Source of the DNA: Rhipidocladum racemiflorum
Lineage: Eukaryota; Streptophyta; Magnoliopsida; Poales; Poaceae
NCBI GenBank assembly: GCA_036346355.1
Contig: CM070578.1
Span: forward strand, 13,592,501 to 13,656,500
Length of the DNA: 64,000 nt
Reading direction: 5' to 3'
Program-made: the position numbers and the translations under genes
Shown: one piece after another, positions 10,813-21,851 of the stretch
Layout of the letters: the number at the start of each line of letters is the position of its first letter
How positions within the stretch are numbered: the stretch's first letter is position 1
Notes under the pieces: model-generated
Databases searched by the model: none
Seen by the model: only the letters and a program-made list of their open reading frames with translations
Told to the model about the DNA's origin: nothing

Positions 10813-13800
10813 CAAGCCGGCCGCCCATTTTGATTGAGTAGGTGCCATTAATACGTCATTACTACACGTTGTTGTACAGAGTTTTACAAAGAAAAATGGA
10901 GTGTTTTCGTTGGAGGCGTTCGATTGTGTTCTCGATTCCATCCTTGTTCTTCCTATACTTCCTGTCTTCATTTGTATGTACTGTGAGAGCCATGGACATG
11001 GAGTGGAATGAAAGATTAGACTTCTCTGAATGTTTTTGTTTTAAATAACATCTAAACTTTGGATCAAAGGATTAAAAATTCAACCGTTAGATTAAATCAC
11101 AAGATCGAATGTAATCGATATTTCCGAATCTCAACAATAATCTAATGCTATTAGATTTAGATGATTTCAACAAACAAAACATCCGATGATATTTATCAAA
11201 TCCCGGAATGAAATGATGCCATGATGGGCGTGGAGTTTCTTTCTTCTTCTTCTTTTTTGTCCTCTAGCCAATTTGCAGCTTTGTTTCAGAAGTGTTCAGT
11301 GTGTTGCAGGAACTACTGCATGGTTGCCTTTGCCTATGATGTGGCACAGACAGGAAGAAGCCACTCACAGCCTTTTGCATTTTTTTTCTTCCAATCTCGC
11401 ACCGTGTTGTGTTGGGAGTGGACTGAGCTCCAGGTATTCTGTCAATGGAGGGCTCACAAGTCAGAAGTGCTCACGCCCACTGCGATCAAGTATTCAAGTG
11501 TACATCTCGTACGCGTTGAGGAAGTGAAGTCGGCAGGTGACTTGGGCAGCCGCTGATGTGTCTCTCCTCCTTGTGGTTTGCTTCGAACTCGAAAGCATCG
11601 AAGGAAGAGTACAACTCCATTCTGTCTCTGTTGATTTTTTTTTTCTTTCGTGATGATTCAATAGTTCGATGTAAAATTAATTTAAATTCTTGTGGAACTG
11701 CCGCGTTTCAAACAAACCTACCTTTTGACGATTCCAAAAATATCACGGGCTGCTCAAGGTTTTCCGAGTCACTTCGTCATATTCATAAAATCGGTATGTT
11801 TTTTACTTATCATATCCTTGTTTGAAAACAGAAGGCTGTTTTTTTTTCTTATTTCCATCACAGGAACAGGATAGATCAGGGAATATCGTCAATCAACTGG
11901 TGCAAATAGTGCCAATTGCCTTGGCTGCTTGGATGGCGACATCCTGCATCCATCCACGTAATACGGAGACAAACTTCTCTGGGGAGATCTTGGGAAAGAG
12001 TCATTGCTACAAATCATTGCGTACAACTATTCAGATGTTGGTGCATTATAACACGATCATAAAAAAAGTGATACATATAATAAAACGTCTTCCACCGAAG
12101 TCGCCTCCTCCCCTCCCTCATCTCCCTCATCTCACCCCACCCATGCACCACCGCCGTTTTCCACAGCTATCGTCCCCTCTTCTCCCTGCGCATCGTCCCC
12201 ATCTCCCCTCCTTACGCGCTACCACCAACGTGTCCACTCATTCCCAATCTCCCTTTCAGCCTACACCAAATATAAAAAGAAAACCACTCTCACCCCAGTC
12301 TCCTCTTCACTCACTCCCAATCTCCCCTCTCCTATGGTTCTCCATGCCGCCGATGGTGGCGACATTCAGAGGCGATGAAAGGTGCTTGGTGAATTGTTTT
12401 TAAGATAATATTATTTTTAAAAAATTATAAATATAATACGCCAAAATGAATAATAACAGAAATACCCTCCTATCGATATTTGAAATATCGACAGGCTGTT
12501 TGTCGACATCTAAAAATTCGACAGAGAGTCTGTCACCATATCAAATATTGATAGACTTTTTGTTGATATGTCTCTATCAACATTTGAAATATCAACAAAG
12601 AGCGGGATTTTTTTAAATAATACAGGGAAAATAAAAAATTACAAATATAACAAGCCAAAAATAAAAATGACAGAAGTATACTTATGTCGCCATTGTAAAC
12701 AGCGATAGAGTTTTGTCCCCAGTAGAAATGGCGACTTGATGATGTGGATGCCGCGTGGGATGTTAGTCACCGTGATGATCATTGACATAAGTTTGCCACA
12801 GAAGTACGCTGAGTAATCCTGTAGATATCTCCGAATATTTTATTGTTATTTTTGTTAAAGTCAGATTTAATAATTTTTTCGACCTTTCCTTTGGATGGTG
12901 AGATTTTTTAAAAATTATAAAACTTTACAGAAATAATATGCTGATGCAAAAAAAATATAACAAAAATACCCATCTACCAATACAGAAATAACGGTCTAAG
13001 CATCCATACCGAGTCCTGTGTACCTCTTGACCAAAAGCATTTAATGTTCACGTCATGCACCACAGGATTCAATGAAAGACTGTGACCAAGCCACCCGCAC
13101 AGATTTTCAAAACTCATGTCATCCGAATTCTGATGGTACAAAACACACTGTTGAAAACTACTCAAATCAACCCCATATGTCCCTTCCTGAACTTCTCTTT
13201 CACCGTAAACTACTTTGAATGCATCCATAGCAAACATACCTACTGGATATTAAATATATTTTATAACATGCGTAAGTAATATTTGATATACGAAATAATG
13301 GCTGCTGTAATAGAGTTATTTACATTTGAGAAATTAGGCCTACATGTAATTTTTCCTAACTGTACTTGTCAACTTGTTTATTCCTTACAACCAACAACTA
13401 ACTATTTTGTTGGGAAAAATAATATCTAATATACCAACATTATTTGCGTACATACATAAATGATCCACACCTACATTCATACAATCTGCGTGCAAGAAAA
13501 TTATTTAAACAGTGTCCTACCACTTTTCCACAACACAACATATATTTACTAGCATCTTTGTTCCGTTTCAACAACTAACATCATTTCATATATGGTCTAG
13601 CATTAATTCCTATTTCACAGTACAAATTGGTACATAATATATTTCTGGAGCCAATAATATATTATAAACCAACATTATCCATACGTACTTTTATAAATTA
13701 TGCGTAAAACAAAATTAATTAGGTACTAAATTTTTTGGCCTACCATAACAGTTTTCTGAGACTACCTATATTTTTTCTAACTACATATCAATTATATTGA

Positions 13801-14287
13801 TAAAAAAATAATTATATAAATTACTAACCGACGAACGAAGAACGAACAACAAACGACGAAGAACAAGCACAACAAAATTTCTTCTTCTTCTTCTCCCTCC
13901 CTTTCTCTCTCTTCTTCTTCTTCTTTCTCTCCCTCTTATTCTCATGCTGCTTCTCCTTCTTCCTCTCCCTCCCTTTCTTTCTCTTCTTCTTCTCCCCCCT
14001 CTCCCTCTCGGTTCGGACAACTGCCACGCTCTTTTTTTCCCCGGCTTCGGACAATTGCCGCATTTTATAGCCAATCTCACGCGCCAATCGCTACCACGTG
14101 GCGCGACTGGGATCAGTCGTGCTAGCGTGGCAGCGACTGGGCCAGCCATTCGCTGCCACGTGAGTGTGGCGCGAGTGGCCGCTCAGTCACTGCCACGTGG
14201 GGGTAACAGTAGATTATTTTTGAAAAAATAAATTTCGCGGTATATTTCTGTAATACACATTTAGAAAATGATTATTTTTTAAAAAAA
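10813..14287. other. Gene-free stretch with degenerate repeats
   Basis: 10813-11045 is probably the 3' untranslated region of the preceding gene. After that I see no exon I can support. 12110-12370 is CT/CA-rich low-complexity DNA. 12460-12610 holds near-palindromic phrases around gatatttgaaatatcgac. About 12400-14287 is AT-rich, with A/T-run borders (attatttttaaaaaatta on the left, tgattattttttaaaaaaa on the right) and looks like an old non-autonomous mobile element. 13870-14010 is a CTT-rich tract. Confidence 0.4.
14081..14205. repeat. Cluster of CACGTG-centred repeats
   Basis: Imperfect repeats of cgctNccacgtgg alternate with gcgactgg/gcgagtgg. CACGTG (the plant G-box core) occurs at about 14095, 14157 and 14194. 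The cluster sits at the right end of the AT-rich mobile-element-like stretch, directly before the AP-3 mu relic. It is most likely part of a transposon's subterminal region or LTR rather than a host promoter. Confidence 0.4.
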
Positions 14288-14413
14288 TTCGCATTGGTGA
14301 TGTCTATCAATCAATATATAGTATGGACTACACGATACACTAATACTGCATGTTTTTTTACACTCTACATGTACCTTGAAATGCTCATCTCAGACCAGTC
14401 TTTCTTTATGCAG

Positions 14414-14661
14414 GCCTGCCTTTGGACAAATGGGCAGATTCCCAAAGACAAAGCACCATCTCCCTCGGGAAATCTATGCCTCGAGGAAGGACTCACCCAT
14501 CTGCATACATTTCCAACATTTCAGGTGAAATTTAAGGTCATGGGGGTTGCGCTATCTGGGCTTCAAATTGATAAGCTGGAAGTAAAAAAACACACCAAGT
14601 GCTCCATACAAGGGTTTTGTAGCCCAGGGCTCAAGCTGGAAGGTATGAGGTCAGATCCTAG
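14414..14661 (+). pseudogene. Relic last exon of an AP-3 complex subunit mu gene
   Basis: After a well-formed acceptor (tttctttatgcag), this exon reads CLWTNGQIPKDKAPSPSGNL, then LEEGLTHLHTFPTFQVKFKV and MGVALSGLQIDKLEV. These match the C-terminal mu-homology domain of plant AP-3 medium subunits (cargo adaptor for traffic to the vacuole). The frame then breaks twice. PYKGF appears one frame over at about 14608-14622, and the family's exact C-terminus, YEVRS-stop, is readable in a third frame ending at the TAG at 14659-14661. No other AP-3 mu exon is present, and the material to the left is repeat DNA. It is therefore a 3'-end fragment with decayed frame, probably followed by its old 3' untranslated region. 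Family assignment is strong; it is not a working gene. Confidence 0.8.
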
Positions 14662-15247
14662 GTGCTTGTGGAAGTCCCAGCTGTTGCATTTTGCACTCGA
14701 ATACAACATGATACCATAGCCAGCATCCTCTATGTACTGTTCTGGCTTGCTATCGCATCTGACGAGACCTGCCATTAATTCTTCAGGTCAACATTCTACA
14801 TGAATCCATTTTCTCCTGGTTAGGAAAGCAAAAGAATCTTGCAGTCTGGCTTATGGAGACGAAGACTGATAGCTGCGTGTGGATGCTCAGTGGCAATTCA
14901 CTTTAGGCTAGAAAAATCAGTTAATCAATGTTCAGTCATGCCTGAGAACCACCCATAGTTGGAGAAAGCGGTGGTGTTTTTTGCAGTGAAAAATATACTT
15001 TGTCCTAACACAACCCCAGGGCTATGCCACGGCGTAGGCTCACAGCTATTGCGCTTGCACTTGTAATTTGTGAACGATTGCACAAAAGGATTAGTGTTGC
15101 CTGTGACTTTTTTTAATGAAAAAAAGATTCACTCGTTGTTTGAATGCGATTTCTGGAAGGAAAGCCTTCTGTGTTCATCACTGTTATAGACACAAATTAC
15201 TTGCACGCGCAGATTCTTTGCCTGATGAAGAGGAGTGACGTGCAGGG

Positions 15248-16436
15248 TTTCAAATATAGACGAAAATGGCGATTTTTGATCGTATCGAACTGGCTCGATT
15301 AACGAAACCGGTTGATAAACTGATCCAGTTCAAATTCAAATTCAAAAAATTTGAAAAAATTTTATACAATGTAAACCTGGTCGAAAATCGGTAAAAACTG
15401 GTGAAAAATCAGTCAAAATCGACTTTTGAGTTATTTGGCTTAGTTTGCCGATTTTCGATGTAAACCAGTCGAAGATCGGCAAAACTGATCGGTTTTCATA
15501 TTTTCACCGCTGTTTGATCGTCGAGTTCAAAAAGCTTGACTCCGATCTCGTTCGGTTTCTACCGTTTGTCGATGAAAATCAATACTATCGGGGAGGTGAT
15601 TTCCTAGTTCGATTTGGTAATGTAAACCTTTGTGATGTGACCCTAAAAACCCCAAACACATCGATTGATAGGATAGCATAGAAAGTGAGGATGCAACCGG
15701 TGTGTGTGTATAGGAAGTTTTTTTCGTACTTCCACTTCTAATATACTACTTAAACAAACATGTTATACTTTTTTTTATCACTTTGAATATACTTCAATAT
15801 TAATTCTAAGATACTCCAATGCGATATGATCGAAAAAATTTCGTTGAAATCCTTTATTTTTTTTTGTTATATAGCCTTTTTCCATATAAAAATAAAGATG
15901 CACACAAATTATACTATAAAGAGTAAACTTTGATGAACTTTTCATACAAATCACTTTGAAGTATCTTATAATCAATATTAGAGTATATTTAAAATAATAA
16001 AAGGTATAACAATATCATTTAAATGGTATGTTAAAGGTAGGAGTACATACTACTAGGAATATGAATATCATCACTACGAGGTGTAGAAACTTGAAATGAT
16101 CGGAGTAAATGTGGGACCGGGATTACATTACCAAATCGAGGTGGAAAATTGCTCAGCCATCGGTACGTAGAAGCCGAACTAGTTGGAAGTCAAGCCTTCT
16201 GAATTCGGTGGTTAAAGAGCGACAACAAAAAAAATAAATCAAAAATCGATCTGTTTACATTGAAAATCGGCAAACTAGACGAAATAATTCGAAAGCCAAT
16301 TTTTCACCGCTATTCATTGATTTTTATAGATTTACGTCACATAAAAAATTTTAAGTTTAAATTAGGTCGGTTTGTGGACCCATCCGTTTACTGAATCGGC
16401 TCGATACGATCGCGGTTTTGGTCGATATTACAACTT
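15248..16436. mobile_element. Non-autonomous element with ~200-bp inverted-repeat arms
   Basis: The left arm (about 15248-15475) and right arm (about 16250-16436) are inverted copies. For example gccgattttcgatgtaaac at about 15454 faces gtttacattgaaaatcggc at about 16254, and gatcgtatcgaactggctcg near the left end faces cggctcgatacgatcg near the right end. The interior is AT-rich with no coding potential. Long imperfect arms suggest a MULE- or Foldback-type element. Exact ends and target duplication were not resolved. Confidence 0.6.
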
Positions 16437-16437
16437 A

Positions 16438-16822
16438 GGCCATGTTTGGATCCCTGGACTAATTGTTAGCTGGCTAAAAACTAGTCCTAGTCTATCCAAA
16501 CAGGAAGACTAATAGGTGGGCTAATTTTTAGCCAACCCCTCAGCTAACAATTAGTCCATTAGTTGGTAGGAGGGAGCTAATTTGGGCTAATAGCGGTGCT
16601 ACGGAAAAAGTCTCAAATCTGCTTGTGTTGGCGCTTTATCCTCACTTCCTCACCCGTGCGTCCGCTCCCCAGTCCGTTATGAGGGACAAACATGACTTTT
16701 CTAAGAAATTAGCCCAACCATTAGCCATGTATCCAAACAGCCCTGAGCTAATTTTAGATGGACTAATTATTAACTGGCTAATAATTAGCTCTAGCCATTA
16801 GCTAACTAATAATTAGCTGGCC
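16438..16822. mobile_element. Tourist-like (PIF/Harbinger) MITE, 385 bp, TSD TTA
   Basis: The element begins ggccatgtttggatccctgg and ends ttagctggcc. TTA trinucleotides flank it at 16435-16437 and 16823-16825, as expected for PIF/Harbinger MITEs. The interior is built from repeated 'ctaatNNttagctggcta' phrases, with a second terminus-like block (ccatgtatccaaacagccc) near 16725-16743, so two related MITEs may be nested. It ends 131 bp before the FIS1 start codon and therefore lies in that gene's promoter or 5' leader. Confidence 0.7.
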
Positions 16823-16953
16823 TTACTTGCGCTCAAATCCCCCCACTTGCGATTTCCGCGTCCCGTGGTCGATCCAGAAGACCAGAACCCTCGTCCACCC
16901 ACCTCCCAAATCGAATCCCTGCTGTACCCGGCCTCGAGCAGATCGGCTGAGCG

Positions 16954-19372
16954 ATGGAGGCGAAGATCGGCAAGTTCTTCGAGTCGGTGGGCTCCATCTT
17001 CACCGGCGGCGACAACATCCCCTGGAGCGACCGCGACATCATCGCCGTAAGAGCCCCCCCCCCCCCCCGGCGCCTTGTCCCTCGCCCTGCTTAAACTTCC
17101 TTGGTTTTTGCCTGCAAAATCCTGCGTTGTAGATGGGGATTAACACTAGGATGCACACCAGTAGTTGAAGCACAGGAAGATGTGTAAAGAAAGGAGAGTG
17201 AATGATCACGTGCAGTTACTAAACTGGAGTATAACAAGGGGTGTGTCTTATTTGTAATCCCTACATTTCTACAACATCTGCGCTTGATGCTTCCCTGGTG
17301 GGAGACTAGCCTATCTGTTGAATCGATGGTGCTTTGGCATGTTTGTAATTAGTTCATGTGATTTTATGGTTGTAGCATGGATTGACCGAATTGGATGCCC
17401 ATTTGGTCGTGTAGTTTCGAAGGGTGCGTTCTACTAAAATTCTAAAACCATTAGGTGCTTAATCTGAAACATCCAATGGAGCCACAAAGAAATTCATTGT
17501 GTTACTCCACTCTTTCTGCATTGTTCACTAGCATGGTTACATGGACTCTCTAATTCAATTCGTGTTGCTATTGCCAAATAATATGCTTTCCATTTCTCTT
17601 CAGACTTCACATTTTTGTTAATGTGTTCTGTTAGTTATGTTCGATGTGTATTTGGAGTTAATAGTTCTGATTCTTATGATGACGCATGGTTCTATGTTAT
17701 ACTTAGGGCTGCGAAAGAGAGGTTGCTGAGACTGCAACCGAAGAACAGAAAAATGATAGCCTTATGAGGCTATCTTGGGCCCTTGTGCATTCCAAGCAGC
17801 AGGATGATGTGAATCGTGGAATAGGCATGATTGAAGGTCAAATGACTTATTTATTGCAATACTTAAGACTTACTAATTGCAACCTGGTATTTAGGTGTTT
17901 TTTCCTTCTTTTTCGTGGGCATCAGTTCTTCTACTCTGTTTTGATCAACTCGTTTGATTCCGCAGCCTCTTTGGACAAATCCAGCAGCCCTCTGCAGACT
18001 AGGGAAAAGTTGTATTTGTTGGCTGTTGGACACTACAGAAATGGTGACTATCCAAGAAGCCGGCAACTTGTGGACCGTTGTTTGGAGGTACGTCTACAAC
18101 ATTATTTACCATATAGATTCCCTGGTATTACTCATACTTCTTTGATGTCTAGTTAATCTTTCTGCTGCCAAAAGGGAAAAAAATGTTGCATTGTTTTTTA
18201 GATTATAACTGCAAACCAAATATTTGATTCCACCATACTGCTAAACTGCAATTAATACAAGTATATTTGCACTGTGGACTTGTGGCAACTTATCTGCATA
18301 TTGCTTGCGTAATTACTAACTAGTACTGTTTCTATGGTGGATGACATAGTGACAACCAAATATTTGATTCACTTTATGCAAGTCTTTTTCACTGAAATTT
18401 GTGCAGCTAATGTAGGCACTAGACCCCTGCTCTCAGTTTATGACTTCTTAATCTGGCATGAAAATTTTCATCCTGGATTTGCACCATCCAATGGATTTGT
18501 GCTTAATAGCGGGCAGGTAATTATCAGTAAGGTATTAAATAGTGCACAAAATTTTCATCCTGGATTTGCACCTTCCTGATGCAACACTTGGAAAGTTTTC
18601 GAACTAATTCAACAACAACAGATGGTTATAAAGATAACAATGTTCAGTTCTTATTATGCAAATTTGTTCTACTGGTCTTCATTCAACTGTTCACTGATGT
18701 GTTCTATCAGTTCCACACTTAGACACGTCATCCCATTCTTGCTAAGCTTATTAGTTAGAGATGATGACTAAGGTTGAGGCTAATGCCTTGTCTGACATTC
18801 TATTTTATTTTTTGCTATGCTTGAGTCTAATACCAAATTAGCATTTCGGTTGAGAACAAAATGAAAATTATGTAAAATAAAGATTTCGGGTAATCTTAGA
18901 CCATGTTGGAAGACCTTTTTGTTTATGTTGCATGCTAGCTGAATATAAATTCATATAATTTTCAAGCTTTTAAGAATATTTTTTTTGTCATGTTTTCCCC
19001 CTAAATTTAATTTATATAGACTGCTATCTTGTAGATTCAACCTGATTGGAGGCAGGCCTTATCTCTGAAGAAGGCAATAGAAGATAAAATTGCTAAAGGT
19101 GACATAAAATTAATCAGCAATGCTATTCTATATTCCATTGATTCTGTGTTTAACACTTTTAACTTACCTGATGGATTACCTTTTATGAATAATTTACAAC
19201 GAGATGCTATGAATCATTTATGCTGAGTTCTAAACAAGTAATGTGAGACTGATGTCTCTAGATATTGATAATCATGTTTTGTGCAGATGGTCTGATTGGC
19301 ATAGGTATCGCCACAACTGCTGTTGGACTTCTGGTTGGTGGGATTGCAGCTGCTGTTGCCAGGAAGAAGTGA
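16954..19372 (+). CDS. FIS1: Mitochondrial fission 1 protein (FIS1), five exons
   Basis: Exons are 16954-17046, 17707-17836, 17966-18087, 19035-19098 and 19287-19372. All introns have GT/AG ends, and the frame is open over 164 residues. FIS1 is a tail-anchored receptor on the outer mitochondrial and peroxisomal membranes that helps recruit dynamin-related proteins for organelle division. Seen: the N-terminus MEAKIGKFFESVGSIFTGGD and IPWSDRDI, a TPR-like core (LMRLSWALVHSK, then DVNRGIGMIE, then REKLYLLAVGHYRNGDYPRS and QPDWRQALSLKKAIEDKIAK), and a C-terminal anchor of about 22 hydrophobic residues (about 139-161) followed by the basic tail ARKK. Length and architecture are typical of plant FIS1A/B. 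The start has context gcgATGg. A poly-C run follows the first donor. Intron 3 (18088-19034) holds a duplicated ~25-bp phrase (ttttcatcctggatttgcac) near 18465 and 18552. The gene looks fully functional. Confidence 0.95.
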
Positions 19373-19700
19373 GATGTTATCTGCTTGCTGATGAAGTAGG
19401 AGATGTTTCGTTCTGTAATACCAGTTGTTCTACTCTTAGTTTGGTTATATTTCAGTCGAATCGCTACAGTTATGGGCATAAAATGAGTTGATGATATCAT
19501 GATACTCCGGAGGCAGTGTAACCTTTTCACTGGTTTGTACATCGAGCGATCTGGCGTTTTATTATCAGTATCTTTGACTTTTAGATTACATGTTGATGGC
19601 TATACTATTGTCTCAAACAAGTGTTGGACTGTTGAATTAAGTTTATAAGTTTATTGTCTATCTTGTTTGTTCATTTTTCTGTCATTTATTACCGCTTAGT

Positions 19701-20064
19701 GTTCTATATCTTACTTTTCGCTGTGTGCATCGAGATCAGTTATTACCGCTTGTGTTACTGTTCTCTTTGCATTTCCTATCTATGATCGGCATTGTCCTGC
19801 GTCGTCTAGCCTTTCGACTTTTTGCTCTGCTTTATTGTCCTTACTTTTCCTCTTTATATATATCACTATCATGATCCTCATCATTACTGTGTGGCTATAT
19901 CTTTTCAATTAGCGATCATGCAACTAGGTTGTTATATTGCTTTCTTAAACTTCATCTATGGTATTTAAAATCGAAAATCTGTGCCTATTATGAATGCCTA
20001 GATATATATATGGGAAATATACTGTTTCTTTTCATGTTTCTCATTTGCCTAATGTTTTTTGGTA
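19701..20064. repeat. Direct repeat, copy 1 of 2 (~360 bp)
   Basis: This T-rich sequence begins gttctatatcttacttttcg and runs to tgttttttggta. It is repeated almost base for base at 20915-21706, about 1.2 kb further on, where the copy is interrupted by a MITE. The DNA between the copies is T-rich and non-coding in appearance. The pair could be a segmental duplication, TE termini, or intron sequence of the RPA-like relic at 21708. Confidence 0.75.
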
Positions 20065-21210
20065 CTTGGTATATGTTATGTTTTCGTGCGAACTCTTTTT
20101 GGGTTTCGGCTTGTGCTCATGATGATCTTTTGCTGTAAAGACCTCTCCTCTTGTTTTATTCTATATAGTTATTTATACTGTGTATGAATCCTGATACTGC
20201 TTGCGTTATCTATTTGGGAAATGGTCTGTTATACGTACACTTGAGTTCACTTCTTGCAATATCTAATTATATTGCACGCTTTTATTTTCTATTCGTTTAG
20301 TCTCGACTGATTACAGATGTAGCAAGCAATTCGTTTCGCTGTATGTTATTGCCTGTGTTTATGTATTCTTATGGAGTTTCTATTGTTTCGTTTTAGCATG
20401 CCTCTTGCTTAGGCTAGCTTACTGTATTATTGTAGTATTCTGTGCACCTTTATAGAACACCATAATATTGCTAGATATTTTCCAATTCTTAGGCTGCTTT
20501 CTCTTTTGTCATAGATGCAGTGCTCTTTTCGCAATGAATCAAATATGGACTATTCTTTGCCTTGATTCCGGCCGTATCTAAGTGCTATCATCCTGGTTTC
20601 CCTTTTTGCATACATATATTGTGTTTTCCAATGAAAAAATATACTGCACTCTTCGGTTAAACTCCAGCTGCAACATACAACTAAGTTAGCATCACATTAT
20701 TCCTTACGATTCTGTATTACAAATTTTCCCTTGCTCCATGATTCGTGCCTTACTTCTATATACTGCTCTTCTTTTATTATGGGCTATACTTGTGAATACC
20801 CGGCATTACTGTTTATACAATCGTTGCCTTTCTGTTTCTCATCTGCCATCGATGTTTTAATTTGTAAACCGTCCTTACGTCTTTCTACTTTGATCTAATT
20901 TTGTCATCCTCTATGTTCTATATCTTACTTTTCGCTGTGTGCATCGAGATCAGTTATTACCACTTGTGTTACTGTTCTCTTTGCGTTTCCTATCTATGAT
21001 CGGCATTATCCTGCGTCGTCTAGCCTTTCGGCTTTTTTGCTTTGCTTTATTGTCCTTACTTTTCCTCTTTATATATATCACTATCACGATCCTCATCATT
21101 ACTGTGTGGCTATATCTTTTCAGTTAGCGATCATGCAGCTAGGTTGTTATGTTGCTTTCTTAAACTTCATCTATGGTATTTACCATCGAAAACCTGTGCC
21201 TATTATATAT

Positions 21211-21603
21211 GGGGGCATATTCGGTGCAAACCTTCCTTACCATGAAAACTCCGTGAAAACCACGTGTAAAAGTTTTGAAAAATTCTCAAATAATTATCAT
21301 AGGTAGGGGAGGTGAGGTTCTACAACCCTGTAAAATTTGAAGACCAAACTCAATCGCATTTGGAAGATATGAAAAAGACAAATTGCAACATGAATAGTGC
21401 TAAACAGTGAAAAATTACTATTCATACTGAATTTATCTTTTTCATATCTTCCAAATGCGATTGAGTTTTGTCTTAAAATTTTACAGGGTTGTAGAACCTC
21501 ACCTCCCCTACCTATGATAATTATTTGAAAATTTTTCAAAACTTTTACACGTGGTTTTCACGGAGTTTTCACGGTAAGGGAGGTTTGCACCGAATATGCC
21601 CCC
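21211..21603. mobile_element. MULE-type MITE (393 bp) with 9-bp TSD ATTATATAT
   Basis: The element begins gggggcatattcggtgcaaa and ends with its reverse complement (tttgcaccgaatatgccccc). Each half is a nearly perfect inverted copy of the other for about 165 bp (for example ctcaatcgcatttggaagat faces atcttccaaatgcgattgag), leaving a loop of about 50 bp near 21400. It is flanked by ATTATATAT at 21202-21210 and 21604-21612. A 9-bp duplication points to the Mutator superfamily. The high arm identity suggests a recent insertion, and transcription through it would give a long hairpin. Confidence 0.85.

Positions 21604-21662
<59 letters not shown>
21604..21662. repeat. TA microsatellite
   Basis: A run of about 28 TA units lies immediately right of the MULE-MITE. 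It seems to have grown out of the AT-rich target site and the right-hand target duplication. Confidence 0.95.
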
Positions 21663-21664
<2 letters not shown>

Positions 21665-21707
21665 TGTTTCTTTCCATGTTTCTCGTTTGCCTAATGTTTT
21701 TTGGTAG

Positions 21708-21851
21708 ATGGACTATACTCTACTGAAGGCTGTGACATAGCAATCACATCGGTGACGGATCCGTGTTAGAACTACACGTTTTTCAGAATATGTCAACCCA
21801 GACTATCCACACAATGTATTACGCCTAGACTTTGTTTTGCTTGATGAAGAG
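21708..21851 (+). pseudogene. Decayed exon of an RPA1-like OB-fold protein
   Basis: The frame starts MDYTLLKAVT and, after stop codons and a frame change, reads RFSEYVNPDYPHNVLRLDFV and then LLDEE before a donor-like gaagag|gtaggc at 21851. This resembles the first OB-fold (DBD-F/N-type) of plant RPA1-like proteins, including those carried by plant Helitrons and the many RPA-like gene copies in grasses. In-frame TAG and TGA near 21738-21756 rule out a working exon. No helicase or Rep motif was found nearby, so a Helitron origin is only a suggestion. Confidence 0.5.

Larger units (their letters stand above)
20915..21706. repeat. Direct repeat, copy 2 of 2, interrupted by a MITE
   Basis: It matches 19701-20064 through tgtgcctattat, is broken by the 393-bp MITE at 21211-21603 and a TA array, and resumes with atactgtttctttccatgtt up to ttttttggta at 21706. 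The MITE therefore inserted after the duplication. An RPA-like exon begins two bases after the end of the repeat. Confidence 0.75.

Noticed and set aside
9961..10971. 336-residue minus-strand open frame over the 191-residue gene
   Set aside because: Arg/Pro/Ala-rich, no motif; antisense shadow of GC-rich coding and leader DNA.
14294..14413. Additional AP-3 mu coding sequence left of the acceptor
   Set aside because: Open frame continues but shows no family similarity; it reads as intron ending in a good acceptor.
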